NCBI GenBank assembly: GCA_948474755.1
Contig: CAOLHI010000351.1
Coordinates: forward strand, 124,001-188,000
Length of the DNA stretch: 64,000 bases
Reading direction: 5' to 3'
Source: Ctenosaura bakeri
Taxonomy: Eukaryota; Chordata; Lepidosauria; Squamata; Iguanidae
Part shown: in pieces, positions 46,046 to 58,215 of the stretch
How the letters are laid out: each line of letters begins with the position of its first letter
How positions within the stretch are numbered: the first letter of the stretch is position 1
Position numbers and translations under genes: made by a program
The notes under the pieces: generated by a model
Told to the model about the DNA's origin: nothing
Databases searched by the model: none
Seen by the model: the letters and a program-made list of their open reading frames with translations, nothing else

Positions 46046-49000
46046 ATTGTGGAGACCAGAAGGGCTGCAGCCTTGATACAGAGCCCAGAAGAATACGGAA
46101 GAAACATAATTTCAGCTTCCTGGGAGCTTCTGGGAATTATTGCTTCCTCAAATTTTCTAGTCTCAATAACCCCCTAAATTGAACAATTTCCAGTCATCCT
46201 AGTGCATCATATGTTTCCTTGCATGCTCTTGGGTGTTTTACTCACTGTACATTGTAATTTCCAAGGGCTCCAGGAACTTAACTAAGAATGCAAACAACAA
46301 TGGAAATGCTAGTAGCTGGTGAGCATGGAATGAAAGCTGTAGAGACAACTGTTTTTATCACTGCTACAGCCTTTGGTTAAGAATCCTTGGAACAGCAAAG
46401 TAATTATGAGTTCACTCCGAAAGTGTGGACACAGCTTTGTTTAGCTGAGACAAATACAGAGGTTCTATGCTGGACAAGTTTGTACCCTAACATCCCAAAT
46501 TCCAAGCTCTCAATGTGTTGGTATTTGGAAACAAGGGAGAATTGCTTTTTTCTTTTCTTTTTTAACAGCAAGTTGAGTGCAAGAGATGAGACGGAGAAGC
46601 CTGCAGGGACTGACTACCATGCTGTTGCTTCTCAAGGGCCCACACTCAGCAGGATGAGCATAATAAGTGAATCAGATTGTGTACATCTTTACATAACAAA
46701 AGAGCTTAGAAAAGTTACTTTTTTTGGATGAAAGCTCCCAGAAAATTCCATCCAGTATGGAAATTTCCAGTCACATTCCAGAACTTTTGATGCTTTTTCT
46801 ATTAGAGAAGTATCTTTCTACCCCCAGTTTCCATGAAAGTCTAAGATGTGCTTTTTTATCTGTTTAATCTTGTTTTTATAAAACCACAAGCCATTATCCT
46901 GCAATAAAGATGGATGTATCAGTTAATTTCTTTACTCTGTCACATTTCCACACTGTTACGGAAATAAAATAGTAATTACAAAAACAACAACACCCAAATG
47001 AAAATCAGTGTTTAAATATCTGTTTTAAATGTCTGCTGTCTTCTCTCTTCAAATAAACAGTCCTAATTTTCTCCCATAAAATGTAATTAAACATATTTTT
47101 ACATACCATGTTTAGAATGTCCCATTATTATCATTATCATTATTATTATTATTGATTTGTTGTTGTTATTGTTGTTGTTTTGAATAAAGTTTGCTCCCAG
47201 CCCCAAAGAGGTAATGTGTCTTCATTTTGATTTGTAGATTTAAGTGACATTTCTCTTTGGAACCAACAGCTTCAATATGGTAAATTTAGAAGGAAAATGC
47301 TGGTAGATAACTGGTGGATCATCTAAATTCTGAAATAAATTTTAGTCCAAAAAGGGTGAATCATGTCTATCTGCACTGGAATTCTCAAAGACTGAATTCT
47401 CAAGCATCTCTGCCTTGGGATACAAATCTGCAGATCCAAAAGGACATCTGTTTATAAAATGTGTTCTCCAGCAAACAGTAAGAACATACACACACAAGAC
47501 ACACATTTGATAATACACAAAAGCCTTGCTTGATGGCAATTGAAATAATTCACACTCCTTTTTCAAAAATGGTAATGGGTACATTTAATTTTAGGATCTT
47601 ATACATTCCATGTTTATCTGTAATTAGACATCTGTAAAGGTAAGTAGGTTAGGAGAAAGAAGACTGCACACAGAGCTGTTAACAATAGCCAGATATTTTC
47701 TATTAAGTGTAATTGTTTAGGTCTCCTATGCTCTAATCCTGTGGCTAATCCATTTTCAAATATTCCTTGCTTACAATAAGTGATAAACATCTCAAATACT
47801 TATTTTCCTCCTGCACATTTAATCACATCAGTAAATTTATTTTTGTGGTATGTGGAAAGTAAGCTTGCATTCTAAAGTTATGAGCATTTAAAGTCATTTT
47901 ATGATGTCTTTTTCTATTTTGAAAGTTACTGAGCTGTTGCCTCAGTATGCTTCAATGGTTGTATTACACGTTCATCAGGATTTCCTGTAGTTGCTATTTG
48001 GATGTGTATGTGTTTTTTAAATGGGTCTAGTGCTTATGTAAGTTGTCAGGCTGATAACTCTATAAAATTGTTATTTTTCATTTATTTTATATGAATAAAT
48101 ACTACAAGATATATACTGCAAAAAGCTAAAGAGACAAAGAAAGTATTTCTACCTAGATTCTTCTACTTTTTCTTAATACAAGTTACAGGGGTGGGGGAAC
48201 TCCTTTACACTTTCTTCCCTTATAAATTAGGGCTGCACCAGATGTTTTCCCAACTGAGGCCAACATGACATTAACAAAATGAAAAATTCCCTGAGCATAA
48301 TTTCACTGGGTAGAGCCATTGTAAAATCAGTAGTACTAAAGGCAATGTGCACATGTGATCTGTTCTGCCCAATAGAACTTATCAGCATGCATGTTGATTG
48401 AATATGCACTTCCAGAAGTGCCCTCAGGACACACAAAGTGCCCGTTTTTTCACTGTCCTCATGAATTCAACTTGACCAGTTGGTGGATTAGGTTCTGTTC
48501 CTGTGCTCTGCACTTTGGTTTACATTGCACTGTCTCTTGTACAACTGGTTAAGTGACTAAAAAACTGTGTCAGATTCCTCCCTTGTGGTAAGTCTAAGTA
48601 CCCACTTCTGCTAATACAATGGACCTTGTTCTAGTGCAATGATATTGCTGAATTTGTGCCTCAGTTTTCAGTTTGGAGGATAAAACAGTTGGGAGGTAGG
48701 GAAGGTCAGAGGTATTTTTCCTTCAAATAAACTTTTCCACTGAGAGCATTCTCACCTTTTAAAATCTGACTGGTATCCTGTCCAGTAATTATTATATTAT
48801 GAGTCTTACTTATGACATTTTAATTACAGTAGCTCACTTTTACAGATGTTGCACCATCACACCCTATGGCTGCTTGGTGCATCATGTGCATCACTGAGAG
48901 TGGGATAGATGTATCTTTGCTCACTGCCCTGCCTGGCAGTACCTCTTCTGTTGGAAAGTCTGTGTGGCTCAAAGGGTAGGTTTTGAGGGAGATATCAGCA

Positions 49001-51703
49001 AAAATCAGGCACACACAGGGAGAAATTACTGCTGAAAAGTTTGCAAAAGAAAAGTTAAATTCTGTGGCACTCTTTACAGTCAACTTTTCTTGTGAATCCC
49101 AGGTTTCAGGTTTTCACCAGAACATTCAAGTAAACCAAAGAGAAGATAGGTTATTTGTTATCTTCATGCCTCTTACTGCACAGTAAACATCATAACCAGG
49201 CTTTCACTTCATAACTCCTGGCCTAGCAGCTGAAGTAATAGCTCTAATTTCATGTCCTTGTAACTCACTTTTGGCTGATGTTGCTGAGAGTGCAGAACCT
49301 GAAGGTAATAGTATAAAATAAAGGTTTTTCTCTGTGGGTTATTTTCTTGACATTTGGGATTGGATTTGCTCAAATTCAGAGCCTCGGGCAATGGACTAAC
49401 AATATGAGACTTCACTGAAATGTATATCATACAAAAGAGTAGGACAAATTGTAAGGACATGCTTGTGGGGGTAGCTTCTGAGAATGAAAAGAAATATGTG
49501 GTTCATCTGTGGTTTAACACAGCAGAGAGAATTACCTCCAAATTGCATCTACACATCAACTAGGGCTTTAAAAAAAATCAAGAAAGATTTCATGAAATGT
49601 TTTTAAAGTACTTGCTTCGTAAGCAGTGTTTGTTGTGTGGGGAACTTCACTGTGTATAGCTATATTTACTTGTATGCCTCTGATCATATAAATACTTATG
49701 CAAATGTTAATACTAATAATACTTCTTTTTCACAACATGGTGATCACTCTGCTTGCAGCAGGCAAAACATGAGAATTTTTTTAACTGAGGGAGCATATGA
49801 TACATAAATTAATCTTTAGAATGATCAAGATGATCAAGACATTTGAACCAGTGGATACACCATTGTAGTTCAATAATGGTAAATATGATTTTCATGAAAA
49901 AGGTCCCAAGTTCAAAGGATGCCCTGGAGAAAAGAGGCAGAGGGAAGAAAAATCTCTTCTTCAGGTTCTTGTAAGCAGAGGCAAGTCAGAGCAAACTTAG
50001 ACAATACAACAGTTTCATACATATGTTGAAGATACTCTTTATTTTCTTGACAGAATCTGCCCTTGGGACCCTGATAAAGGGAATGTGGGTAACAAATAAG
50101 TGTGTGTGCAGAAAAAGCTCACATTCATCGTCTACCTCCCATTCTCACATGTGGTTAATATCTTGGGTGTACCTACTTTGCAGAATTATAGCTATTCAAT
50201 AGCAGTTTAAATGCTGCATCTATATCCTAGAGAATCATGGGAATCCTTAGAAATCTCTAGTGTACTTCCTTGGAACTACTTTACTGCAGGTCTCTTGCAG
50301 AGAATTCTATCTCCCTCACCAAATGACAAATCTCAAGATTTGGAGGAGCGGTTGGAACAAGTAGATCATCTTTTTGATGTTGCTGCAGCTGCTTTTTTTT
50401 TTTAGTAAATGTACACTTTTGTGTCTATTTTAAATTACACACATTGTTTTAACATATCCCTTTACTGCATACTTCATGCTTGCTGAAATGTGTATGTTTT
50501 TCTGTGTATATTTTTCAAACATGTGCATTCCTTCTGGACACATGCACAGCTATCTTTCAACAAGTAGAATCTGAGTGCAAACCGCATCCAGCCTATGGAA
50601 AGCCTAGGAATTGAAGATGAATCAAATTCTATTGCCCATCCACCCCTGAAAAAAAATTGGAAAGAAAAGACAAAACCTGCTGCCACTTATGTAGATTCCT
50701 CAGACTTTCCTAGTGACAAATACCTATCAGATGGCTGCAAGCCACAGCAGCCAGCAGTAATTTCTTCAATCATAGCACATAAAAATCCAGGCAGACATTA
50801 CTACTGCCAGCATGCCCTTCACAAATAATTTATCATATGAGTGAGTGGTTTGTTCACTTGGAATATTGGGCTCCATAAAACTTGGCTTCTCTTTCCCTCT
50901 GATTAGAAAAATCACAAAGGTTTCTCTACCCCTTTAATCTTGTAAGAAGTGATCCTCTATGCATTCCCTGTCTAAAGTTACACTGTCTGAACAGACCACT
51001 CATGTGCACAGTTGTTTGCACAGTTGAATCATACCTAAATTATTGCCTTCTACACTTTTCCACACCCAGGTACAGTCTGGTTTACAGAAGCGTTACCTAT
51101 GATTCTTTTTCTGGGAGAAGCTACAAGACTTTTTCAAGGCCATGTGTTCAAGTCAGTCTTCAAATAATTAATCAAACCAAAGATTTTAGTCTAAACCAGG
51201 AGTGAGCAACTGCATGGTGGCTAGGGGATCAGTTTTCCTCCTCCATTCCTCCCCACAGGCCACACACCCTTAGCACAGCAAAATACCTCTCTTTTCCTCC
51301 AAAGTCCCTCTCAAAATGATAACTAGCAGTGACACTACCTCACATCCTGTCACTGTTGTGAGAAGGACACTGAAAAAAAATTGAGTTATTTGAGGATGGG
51401 ATCATTCAGGGGTCTGAGGACAGTGTGTTGGTATTTTGTGAAAATTTGCATGCTTGGGTGGCTTTCTGTGTGGTTTTTAGTGCAGGATCTCAGGGCCTGC
51501 ATGCAGCCTATACTAAGAAGGATTTTACCATCTACCACTGAATGGCAAGCAGGAAATAATTTCTCTCATTGGTTCTTTTTACTCATTGTTAATTCCACAA
51601 AGTCATGTAGGACTCTATTGGCCGGATTAAAGGAAATATTTTACTTTTGCTTTCATTGAACTGGAGCAAAACTTCAGCCGTTACTTAACAATGTAATACA
51701 GCG
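46046..51703. other. Long unique stretch, no gene recognised
   Basis: Over 5.6 kb with no nameable transposon and no convincing exon. A mixed (ATT)n/(TTG)n repeat lies at 47123-47180. Open frames up to 114 codons (46387-46731) have no domain. Confidence 0.45.
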
Positions 51704-51782
51704 GTAGAACTGGTGGGGCAGGTGACAGGTCACCAGTGGTGGGGCCAAGGGGTCATGGGGTGGGGCCAAAGGGTCACAAGAG
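51704..51782. repeat. GGGTCA/GGGGCCAA G-rich minisatellite
   Basis: Repeats of GGGTCA(TGG) and GGTGGGGCCAA within 80 bp, similar in style to the G-rich loci at 22811 and 54305. Confidence 0.6.
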
Positions 51783-51881
51783 CAGAGTTCTGCATGATTA
51801 AAATGCCTATGACAAGATGAACTTCTTTAAAAAGTTGTTAAGACTACAACATAACATCATCAGAGACATACCCCAAACTTA

Positions 51882-52432
51882 GGCCCTTTCTACACAGGTT
51901 CATTATCGTGGTTTACAGCGTTGTAGCATTGTATTGTTCTGCACATGGGAGTAAAGTAGTGTTGCATTATTTTCCATCGTTCTGCATGGAATCAGCTGTT
52001 AATGTGCTGCCATGCAATGGGAAATTGCAGTATTTGAAAACTGGAAAAAATCTGATTCACATACTGACATCGAGTTAAATCCAGTTTTCCGCAGTGATGC
52101 AGAAATGTACCACTGCACCAATGTCCGTTGGTGGGCAGTGGAGGGTGGGCTGCGGGCTGGAAGTTCAGCTCTATGTAGGTACGCAGAAACAGCACCACCC
52201 AAAACAAAACAAAACAAAACAAAACAATAGCCTTTCAAGGCAGCCAGGGTGGGGAGAGGGGAGCCAAGGGAGTGGCCAGCAACAAGGTTGTGTGGATGCA
52301 CGAACTCACATTCCTACACAGGAAAATGCTTGAAATCAGGAGGTGTGCAGAAAACAACAAAGGAAAACTATGTTATTTAAATTCACAATGACACTGTGTG
52401 AACCGTTTTTCATGCCTCGTGTGGAAAAGGCC
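51882..52432. mobile_element. Small inverted-repeat transposon, group B3
   Basis: 551 bp, beginning GGCCCTTTCTACACAGG and ending CGTGTGGAAAAGGCC, perfect duplication TTA (51879-51881, 52433-52435). Interior unrelated to B1 and B2 in this window and includes an (AAAAC)n run at 52200-52227. No coding capacity. Confidence 0.88.
52200..52227. repeat. (AAAAC)n microsatellite
   Basis: Five uninterrupted AAAAC units inside the B3 transposon. Confidence 0.95.
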
Positions 52433-52435
52433 TTA

Positions 52436-54016
52436 GTAATTCTGTTGGCCAAAACCATGAGAAGCAATGAGGTTCTGAATAATCACAGTTCTTTAGCTAA
52501 ACTGGGCCACTTCTAAGTGGTGGCTGCCATTCCACACATCCCCTACACAAATGGTCTCCCCATATAGGTTTGGAGACACTTTGGAGAATGCAAAATTGTG
52601 AATAGGCTGACAACATGGTTGTTTCAGCTGGCCACAGCAGCCACCACCCCATCCCCAAGAAACTGTTGTTCTTTTCCGCCTCTGGAAAAATCAAGTGAAA
52701 GTGAAACGTCTGTGCAATTTCTTGGCAGACAAATAAGATGGGGAATTTTGTGAGCCTTTTCATGCCCAGTTGTAGTACTGGGAGAGATTTCACTCTGAAG
52801 GAGACTCTCACAGTGCAGATTTGCTGTTGAGAATGTTATGTTGAAATTCCCCAAACTGTGCTGGGGCAGCACGCAAAGGCAAACCACTAGATATATGGAA
52901 TTTCTCTTTGTATAGCAAACTGTTATGTGCCCGGTACAGCTAATAATTGGGTCCTAAATTAGAACAAATAAAGCCCAAAATGATATGCAATTCTATGAGC
53001 AAGTCAGATCTCATAAATATTAAGTTTGCGTATAACAGAGAAAACACCTAAAACCAACCCTTGAACCTACCTTAAGACAGCACACATATGTCAATCTGTT
53101 TAAATATGAACACTGTGAGTTTGTGTAAGTCACCAGACAATTTTTTAAAAAATTGGGCTATGAAAGATTAATCTGGAAGAAAAGTCAGAAGATGCCTCAG
53201 GTTTAATATTAAATACTGCTGTGTAGGTTCAAGCTGTTTTCATCGCAAAAAATGTTCATTCCCACTAGACATAATTTATGGTACTGTTGTGGATACATAA
53301 TTAGTTTTTACCAGTTATACTAATGAATGCTTTGATGGGTTTTTCTTCCTTCTCCCCACTCCTCCCTTATGATATGCCCAGCACACTCTCCATATTTCCA
53401 TAAAGGTGACAACGTTTGCTGTATTTTGCCTTCTGCCCTAGGTGGGGTGAGGCAGGTATCATGGGAGCATGAGACATGGGGGCTGTTGCAGCCATTGCAT
53501 GAAGCAGAAGGGCACCCCCACCTGAGATGACAGAGTGGAAGAGCCATTCTTGAAGAAAAGTCAAGCCAAAAGAGTCCAAATTTCTAAGCCTGCAATCCTA
53601 TCCTCACTAGTCTGGGGAAACACACCACTGAACTCAGTTCAATCTACTTTTGAGTAGACAGGTGGAGATTCCACTGTGAAAATTCTTGCTGAGAATTAAG
53701 GAAAGGAAGAACACCAAAGGAATTTTTGGGAGGAAGGTATGAGTCCCTAATTCTGGGTTGTGAATTATGCAGAAAATCTGGCCACTCAAGTCCCCTGCCC
53801 CCACTGTCCTGTATATGGAAGGCTGGTCTGCTAAACTGCAGAGAGGCTTCAAAATGTGAAGCAGGAAATCATAAGGAACTACGAAGCAACTGCAGGCAGA
53901 GGAAAATTAATCTATGAGCATAAATCTATGGAATCTATGATTAACTGTTGAATCCATACCATTAATCATAAATAAAGCCACATTAATCAGAAATAGGTGG
54001 AGTCTAGCATCATATA
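52436..54016. other. Intergenic DNA, nothing recognised
   Basis: No supportable gene or repeat; antisense frames at 52497-52887 and 53320-53579 have no domain. Confidence 0.4.
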
Positions 54017-54019
54017 AAA

Positions 54020-54230
54020 GAGGTCCTTTCATACTACACAATTATAATGCTATGACCCCACTTTAGCTGCCCTGGATGCATCCCACAGAATTCTGAGGTT
54101 TGTAGTCTGACGAGACACTAGAGCTCTCTGGCTGAGAATTCTAAATATCCCCTTAACTGCAAGTCCTCGGATTTCATAGAATGTTGTCATGGCAATTAAG
54201 TGATCTAACTGGGTAGTACAAAAGGGCCCT
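54020..54230. mobile_element. Small inverted-repeat transposon, group A, degenerate copy
   Basis: Left GAGGTCCTTTCATACTAC, right TAGTACAAAAGGGCCCT, interior with GAGCTCTCTGGCTGAGAATT as in the A copies at 41991, 55170 and 61331. No target duplication seen. Confidence 0.7.
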
Positions 54231-54304
54231 GGAGCAAAGAAACGACAGATATTAGAGCACAAGCTTGGATTTACCTGCTTGGATCCAAAATTAACCTTTC
54301 TAAG

Positions 54305-54560
54305 AAGCAGTGGCATAGCTTGGCACGAGCAGGGGCGGGGCAGAGGCATGGGGGGGCTATGGTGTGCATGGGAGGAGCTACTGTGCACATAAGCAGGGCT
54401 ATGGTGCATGGGAGAGGGGCTATAGTACATGTGGGTGAGGCGATGGCACACAGGGGAGAGGCGATGGTGCATGGGGAAGGCAAGCAAGGAGCAGTGGTGC
54501 CCCCCAAAAATGCTACCCAGGGTGCACTGCCCCCCTCACCACACCGTCCTTACACTATTG
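54305..54560. repeat. GC-rich minisatellite (GGTGCATGGG type)
   Basis: Opens CAGTGGCATAGCTTGG, then about seven imperfect units of GGGGCTATGGTGCATGGGAG. The right part (CCCAGGGTGCACTGCCCCCC) is unique. Same opening as 22811. Open frames on both strands are artefacts. Confidence 0.7.
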
Positions 54561-55169
54561 CCTACAAGGAGAAGGGCTACCTCCATTCATAGAAGACTCT
54601 TGATAGCACAGAGGATCTCACTGGTGGGATTAGGGGAGGCAGTTTTCCCTTAAAGCAATATTCTCACTCCTGGAAGGGAGGATCTCTCACTGATTGCCCC
54701 TCCTGCTACAGTCTGCCAATGTCTAAGTTCCATTCAACTAGTGAAAAAGAAGGGAGTAATCTTTGCTAATCTCCTTTCCCAAGATCATTCCCACCCTTCC
54801 CCAAGTCCACTTAGGGGCTGCCCACACTTGCCTAAGAAAACTCAGGGTCCAGGCCAATATGTTGACATTAAAGACGTGATTCTATTTTATATTCAAATGG
54901 GGAAATATATGTTTTCCCTCCATCTTGCATTGACTTGTATACGTACAGCAGCTGCAGTTACAGTTGTTAAATGCTGTCAAGTCAATTTTGACTTATGGTG
55001 ACCCTATGAATGAGAAACCCCCAAGTCACCCTATCATTAGTTGCCCTGCTCAGGTCTTGCAGATTCAGGGACATGTCTTCTTTGATTGAGTCTCTCTGTC
55101 TATAATGAGGTCTTCGTCTTTTGAAGTGAGTCATGTCTTCTCGTGACATATCCAGAGTACAGCAATCTC

Positions 55170-55370
55170 GGGCCATTTGTGCACTATGTTGTTATAGTGC
55201 TATTATTCCACTTTCAACATCCTGTGGAATTCTGCAGTTTGTAGTTTACTGAGCCCAAAGAGCTCTCTGGCTGAGAATTCTAAAGGTCCTCCCTAAATTG
55301 CACACCCCAGGATTCCATAGAATGTTGAAAGTGGAATAATAACACTATAACAGTATAGGGTGGAAACGGT
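55170..55370. mobile_element. Small inverted-repeat transposon, group A, nested in BovB
   Basis: 201 bp, left GGGCCATTTGTGCAC, right TAGGGTGGAAACGGT, with the full A-type interior and long inverted halves (GTTATAGTGCTATTATTCCA against its inverse near 55340). Flanks CTC (55167-55169) and CTT (55371-55373) differ by one base. Removing the element and one flank restores BovB continuity from AGCAATCTC into GGTTTAGTCATC. Confidence 0.85.
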
Positions 55371-55426
55371 CTTGGTTTAGTCATCTTGGTGTCTAGGGAG
55401 AGTTCTGACTTGATTTGCTCTTGGAC

Positions 55427-55652
55427 TCATTTATTGGTCTTTTTAGCAGTCCAGGGTATCTGCAGAACTCTTCTCCAGCACCACATTTCAAATGAGCTAC
55501 TTTTCTTCCAATCAGCTTTCTTCACTGTCCAACTTTCACAACCATACATAAAAATTGGAAATATGATGGCATAGACCATCTTGACTTCAGTATTAAATGA
55601 CATATCTTGATACTTTAGGATTATGTCTAGTTTCTTCATAGCTGCCTTCCAA
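55427..55652 (-). pseudogene. BovB RT C-terminal segment
   Basis: Reads AAMKKLDIILKYQDMSF, VKMVYAIIFPIFMYGCESWT, VKKAD and SFEMWCWRRVLQIPWTAKKTN, the conserved C-terminal block of BovB/RTE reverse transcriptase. The open frame continues on the right into the inserted B1 transposon, which is an artefact (55653-55906). Part of the dead BovB copy. Confidence 0.85.
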
Positions 55653-56074
55653 GGCCCTTTCCGCATCCTACCTTTTCTCAGCGCTGGGGGTGCAGTGATT
55701 GTGCGAGCAGCCTCTTGTGAAAGGCTCTCGCTTCCCTGCTTCTTCAGCTCCGCACGAGCTTCCTGCTCATGCGAGAGCTCCGCCTCTTCCTTTTGCAGTG
55801 CAGCCTGGGACCATCCCAGGCTGCACTGAGACAGGAAGTGCGACCGGCCCGGCTCCCGAGGCTCCGCACACAAGGTAAGTGTGCTTGGGGCCCGGGAACA
55901 ATGCACGATCGTGCACCATTTTCAGCTGAAAGCTGAAAATGCAAAGGTGCATGATCGTTGCCTGCCAGCTCCTGGAGCCTTGCATGATTGCAAGGGCGTC
56001 ATGCAGATCGCTCCTCACAATCACATGAGGCTCCAGGCCCTTTTTCGCATGGCAGATGTCATGCAAAAAAGTGT
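55653..56074. mobile_element. Small inverted-repeat transposon, group B1, nested in BovB
   Basis: 422 bp, left GGCCCTTTCCGCATCC, degenerate right end ATGCAAAAAAGTGT, perfect duplication CAA (55650-55652, 56075-56077). Homologous to 12323-12664 over most of its length, including the perfect hairpin at 55796-55828. Removing it and one CAA joins CTGCCTTCCAA to GTCTTAATCTTCTTCC, restoring the expected BovB order between the YADD box and the C-terminal block. Confidence 0.88.
55796..55828. repeat. Conserved perfect hairpin, second copy
   Basis: Arms CAGTGCAGCCTGGGA (55796-55810) and its exact inverse (55814-55828) around CCA; identical arms at 12465-12497. Confidence 0.9.
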
Positions 56075-56077
56075 CAA

Positions 56078-57260
56078 GTCTTAATCTTCTTCCAATTTTT
56101 TGACTGCAGTCTTCATTTTGATTAATGACTGAGCCAAAGTAAGAACAATCTGAACTATTTCAATGCCTTCATTGTCTATTCTAAAGTTATGTAAATTTAC
56201 TTTAGTCATTATTTTTTATTTTCTTAATGTTCAACTGTAAGCCTGACTTTGCACTTTGTGCTTTGATCTTCTTCAATATTCTTTCCAAATCTTTACTATT
56301 TTCTGCAAGTAATAGGGTGTCGTCTGCATATCCTAAAATTGTTGATGTTACTTTTTCCAATTTTCACACCTCCTTCCTCCAATGTAATCCCACTTTATGT
56401 AAGGTATGTTCAGCAGATAGGATGATAAAATGCAGCCCTTCCTGATCCCCTTCCCAATTTGAAATCATTATGTTTCTCCATATTCTGTCCTGTCAGTTTA
56501 CTCATTAGGACAATCAAATATGACATACCCATTTATTTAAAAGTGATCCATAGTTTTTCATGATCTACACAATGAAAGATTTTACTATTATCTATAAAGC
56601 ACTGACTTATTTTCTTTAGAAATTCTTTGGTGTGCACCATTATCCAATGTATGTTTACAATATGATTATTAGTTTCCCTTCCTTTCTTAAGCCCAGCTTG
56701 GACATCTGGCACTTCTTGCTCTATATATGGTAAAAGTCATTGTTGTAGAGTATTGAGCAGGAGTTTCCTCGCATGGGAAATTAATGCCATGGTCCTGTGG
56801 TTACTGCAATCCCTGCAATCCTTTCCTGGGGATTGGAATGTATATTGAGCATTTGCATGGTCCATTGTTTTGTTTTCCATATTAGTTGACAGATTTTAGT
56901 TCGAATAGATTCTGTGTTTGTAGCTTGAAGCACTTCTCTTGATACACCACCTATTCTTGGTGATTTATCGGATTATGGTTATATTGATGGGTTTTCTCTG
57001 AAGTCTTATTGATGTTATTTAGTCAGACTTTGCATTATATGCCCTGATTGCTTTGCTACATCTTTCCTCACTATTAATGCTACCCTATTTCTTCTTACAT
57101 TTTCATTTCTTGAATAAACATTCATGTCCCATTTCTGTCCATTTTAGCTCAATCATCCCAAGTACTGCAATGTTTATACTTTCCATTTTTTTGCTGTTGT
57201 AGTAGTAGTTTTACAATGTCTAGCTTCCCCTGATTCTTGCTTCTTACATTCCATGTCTCT
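56078..57260 (-). pseudogene. BovB endonuclease/RT remnant
   Basis: On the minus strand: GYADDTLLLAENSKDLERIL (catalytic box, 56319-56331), then KSGLQLNIKK before the transposon insertion. Upstream lie degraded fingers/palm pieces to about 56950, then directly an endonuclease N-terminal piece (QGKLDIVKLLL, later NRVALIVRKDVA). The central endonuclease with its catalytic GDFN and SDH boxes is absent. Multiple stops and shifts. Confidence 0.75.
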
Positions 57261-57370
57261 ATAATAAATATGTGTTGTGTAGCTTCAGACTTTCACTTCT
57301 GAGCATGGGAACAGCTGAATGTCCTTTCGGCTTGAGTCCAGTTGCATTGTTAGCCACACTGCTACACATA

Positions 57371-57870
57371 GGCCATTTCCGCACGAGGGAATTAAAATGG
57401 CCCAGTGCTTCCTCTCACAGAGGTCGTCTGCACCTTGGAGCGGACTAGGTTCAGACTACTTACCTGAGATCCACACCCCAGCCCACTCCGATGTGCCCCC
57501 AACTGGTCCTCCAGTGCGCTTCTTAAAGAACGGTAGAAAACTGTTCTTTAATTTTTCGGGGTACACCATTGCATTCCTGCTCACTTGTGAAGATTCGCCG
57601 GCCTCCACCAATGCGAGCCTGCAATCTGAGGAGGGCGGGCTTTAGGCATGGAGAGCTTCAGCGGTTGATCGGGACCCACAAACAACTGGAAGCCACCATT
57701 TCGGAAGCCGGAGCAGTGCGGATCTAAGACCACACACTGCTCCGATTCACCCTGGATGGCATGGAGGAGCCCTGTGGAAGGGTTTAAGGGACAGTCTGTG
57801 TTGGTCTGTGCCCAGAAGATCCAGTAAGTAACGGCACGGAGCAATTCCCTCACCTCATGCAGAAATGGCC
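57371..57870. mobile_element. Small inverted-repeat transposon, group B2, nested in BovB
   Basis: 500 bp, left GGCCATTTCCGCACGAGGG, right CATGCAGAAATGGCC, perfect duplication ATA (57368-57370, 57871-57873). Same subfamily as 27356-27810. Splits the BovB 5' region. The frames at 57319-57853 are artefacts. Confidence 0.92.
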
Positions 57871-58215
57871 ATAGTTGCCTTCTGTTCTTCCCTAGTAGCT
57901 TGTTGACCTGGGAGCCTTATCTTCTGGCACTATCTCTTGTTTCTTTTTAGATTGTCTTGTCACAGGGTTTTCAATGTAAAAGACATTCAAAAGGGGTTTA
58001 ACCATGCCTCTTTCTGATCAGTACTAACAAGCAGCAACTATGGTGCCACTGCCATTGTCTCCGAGAGATCCTCTGCCCAGTGTCATCCCCTACTACTGCT
58101 GCAGCCCAACAGACTCCTCAGCAAAAGCCTGTCTGCAATGGGAGATCATAATAGTAGCACGACTGCCATCAGCATAGCCTCTTTCCTCCCAGGAGCATGC
58201 AATCCCACCATCATG

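Larger units (their letters stand above)
54966..58215 (-). mobile_element. BovB: BovB (RTE) LINE interrupted by three transposons
   Basis: Minus-strand BovB, with its 3' end at 54966 (AAATGCTGTCAAGTCAATTT on the plus strand) and its 5' part reaching about 58215. Recognisable pieces from 5' to 3' on the element: 5' sequence (57880-58215 and 57250-57370), an endonuclease start reading QGKLDIVKLLL near 57190-57230, most of the endonuclease missing, an RT with GYADDT at 56319-56336, and a C-terminus with MYGCESWTVKKAD and FEMWCWRRVLQIPWTAKKTN (55430-55550). Small DNA transposons sit at 55170-55370, 55653-56074 and 57371-57870. Without them about 2.1 kb of BovB remains. Many stops and an internal endonuclease deletion make it inactive. 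Confidence 0.85.

Noticed and set aside
55427..55906. 159-codon minus ORF as one protein
   Set aside because: It fuses the BovB RT C-terminus with non-coding sequence of an inserted transposon.
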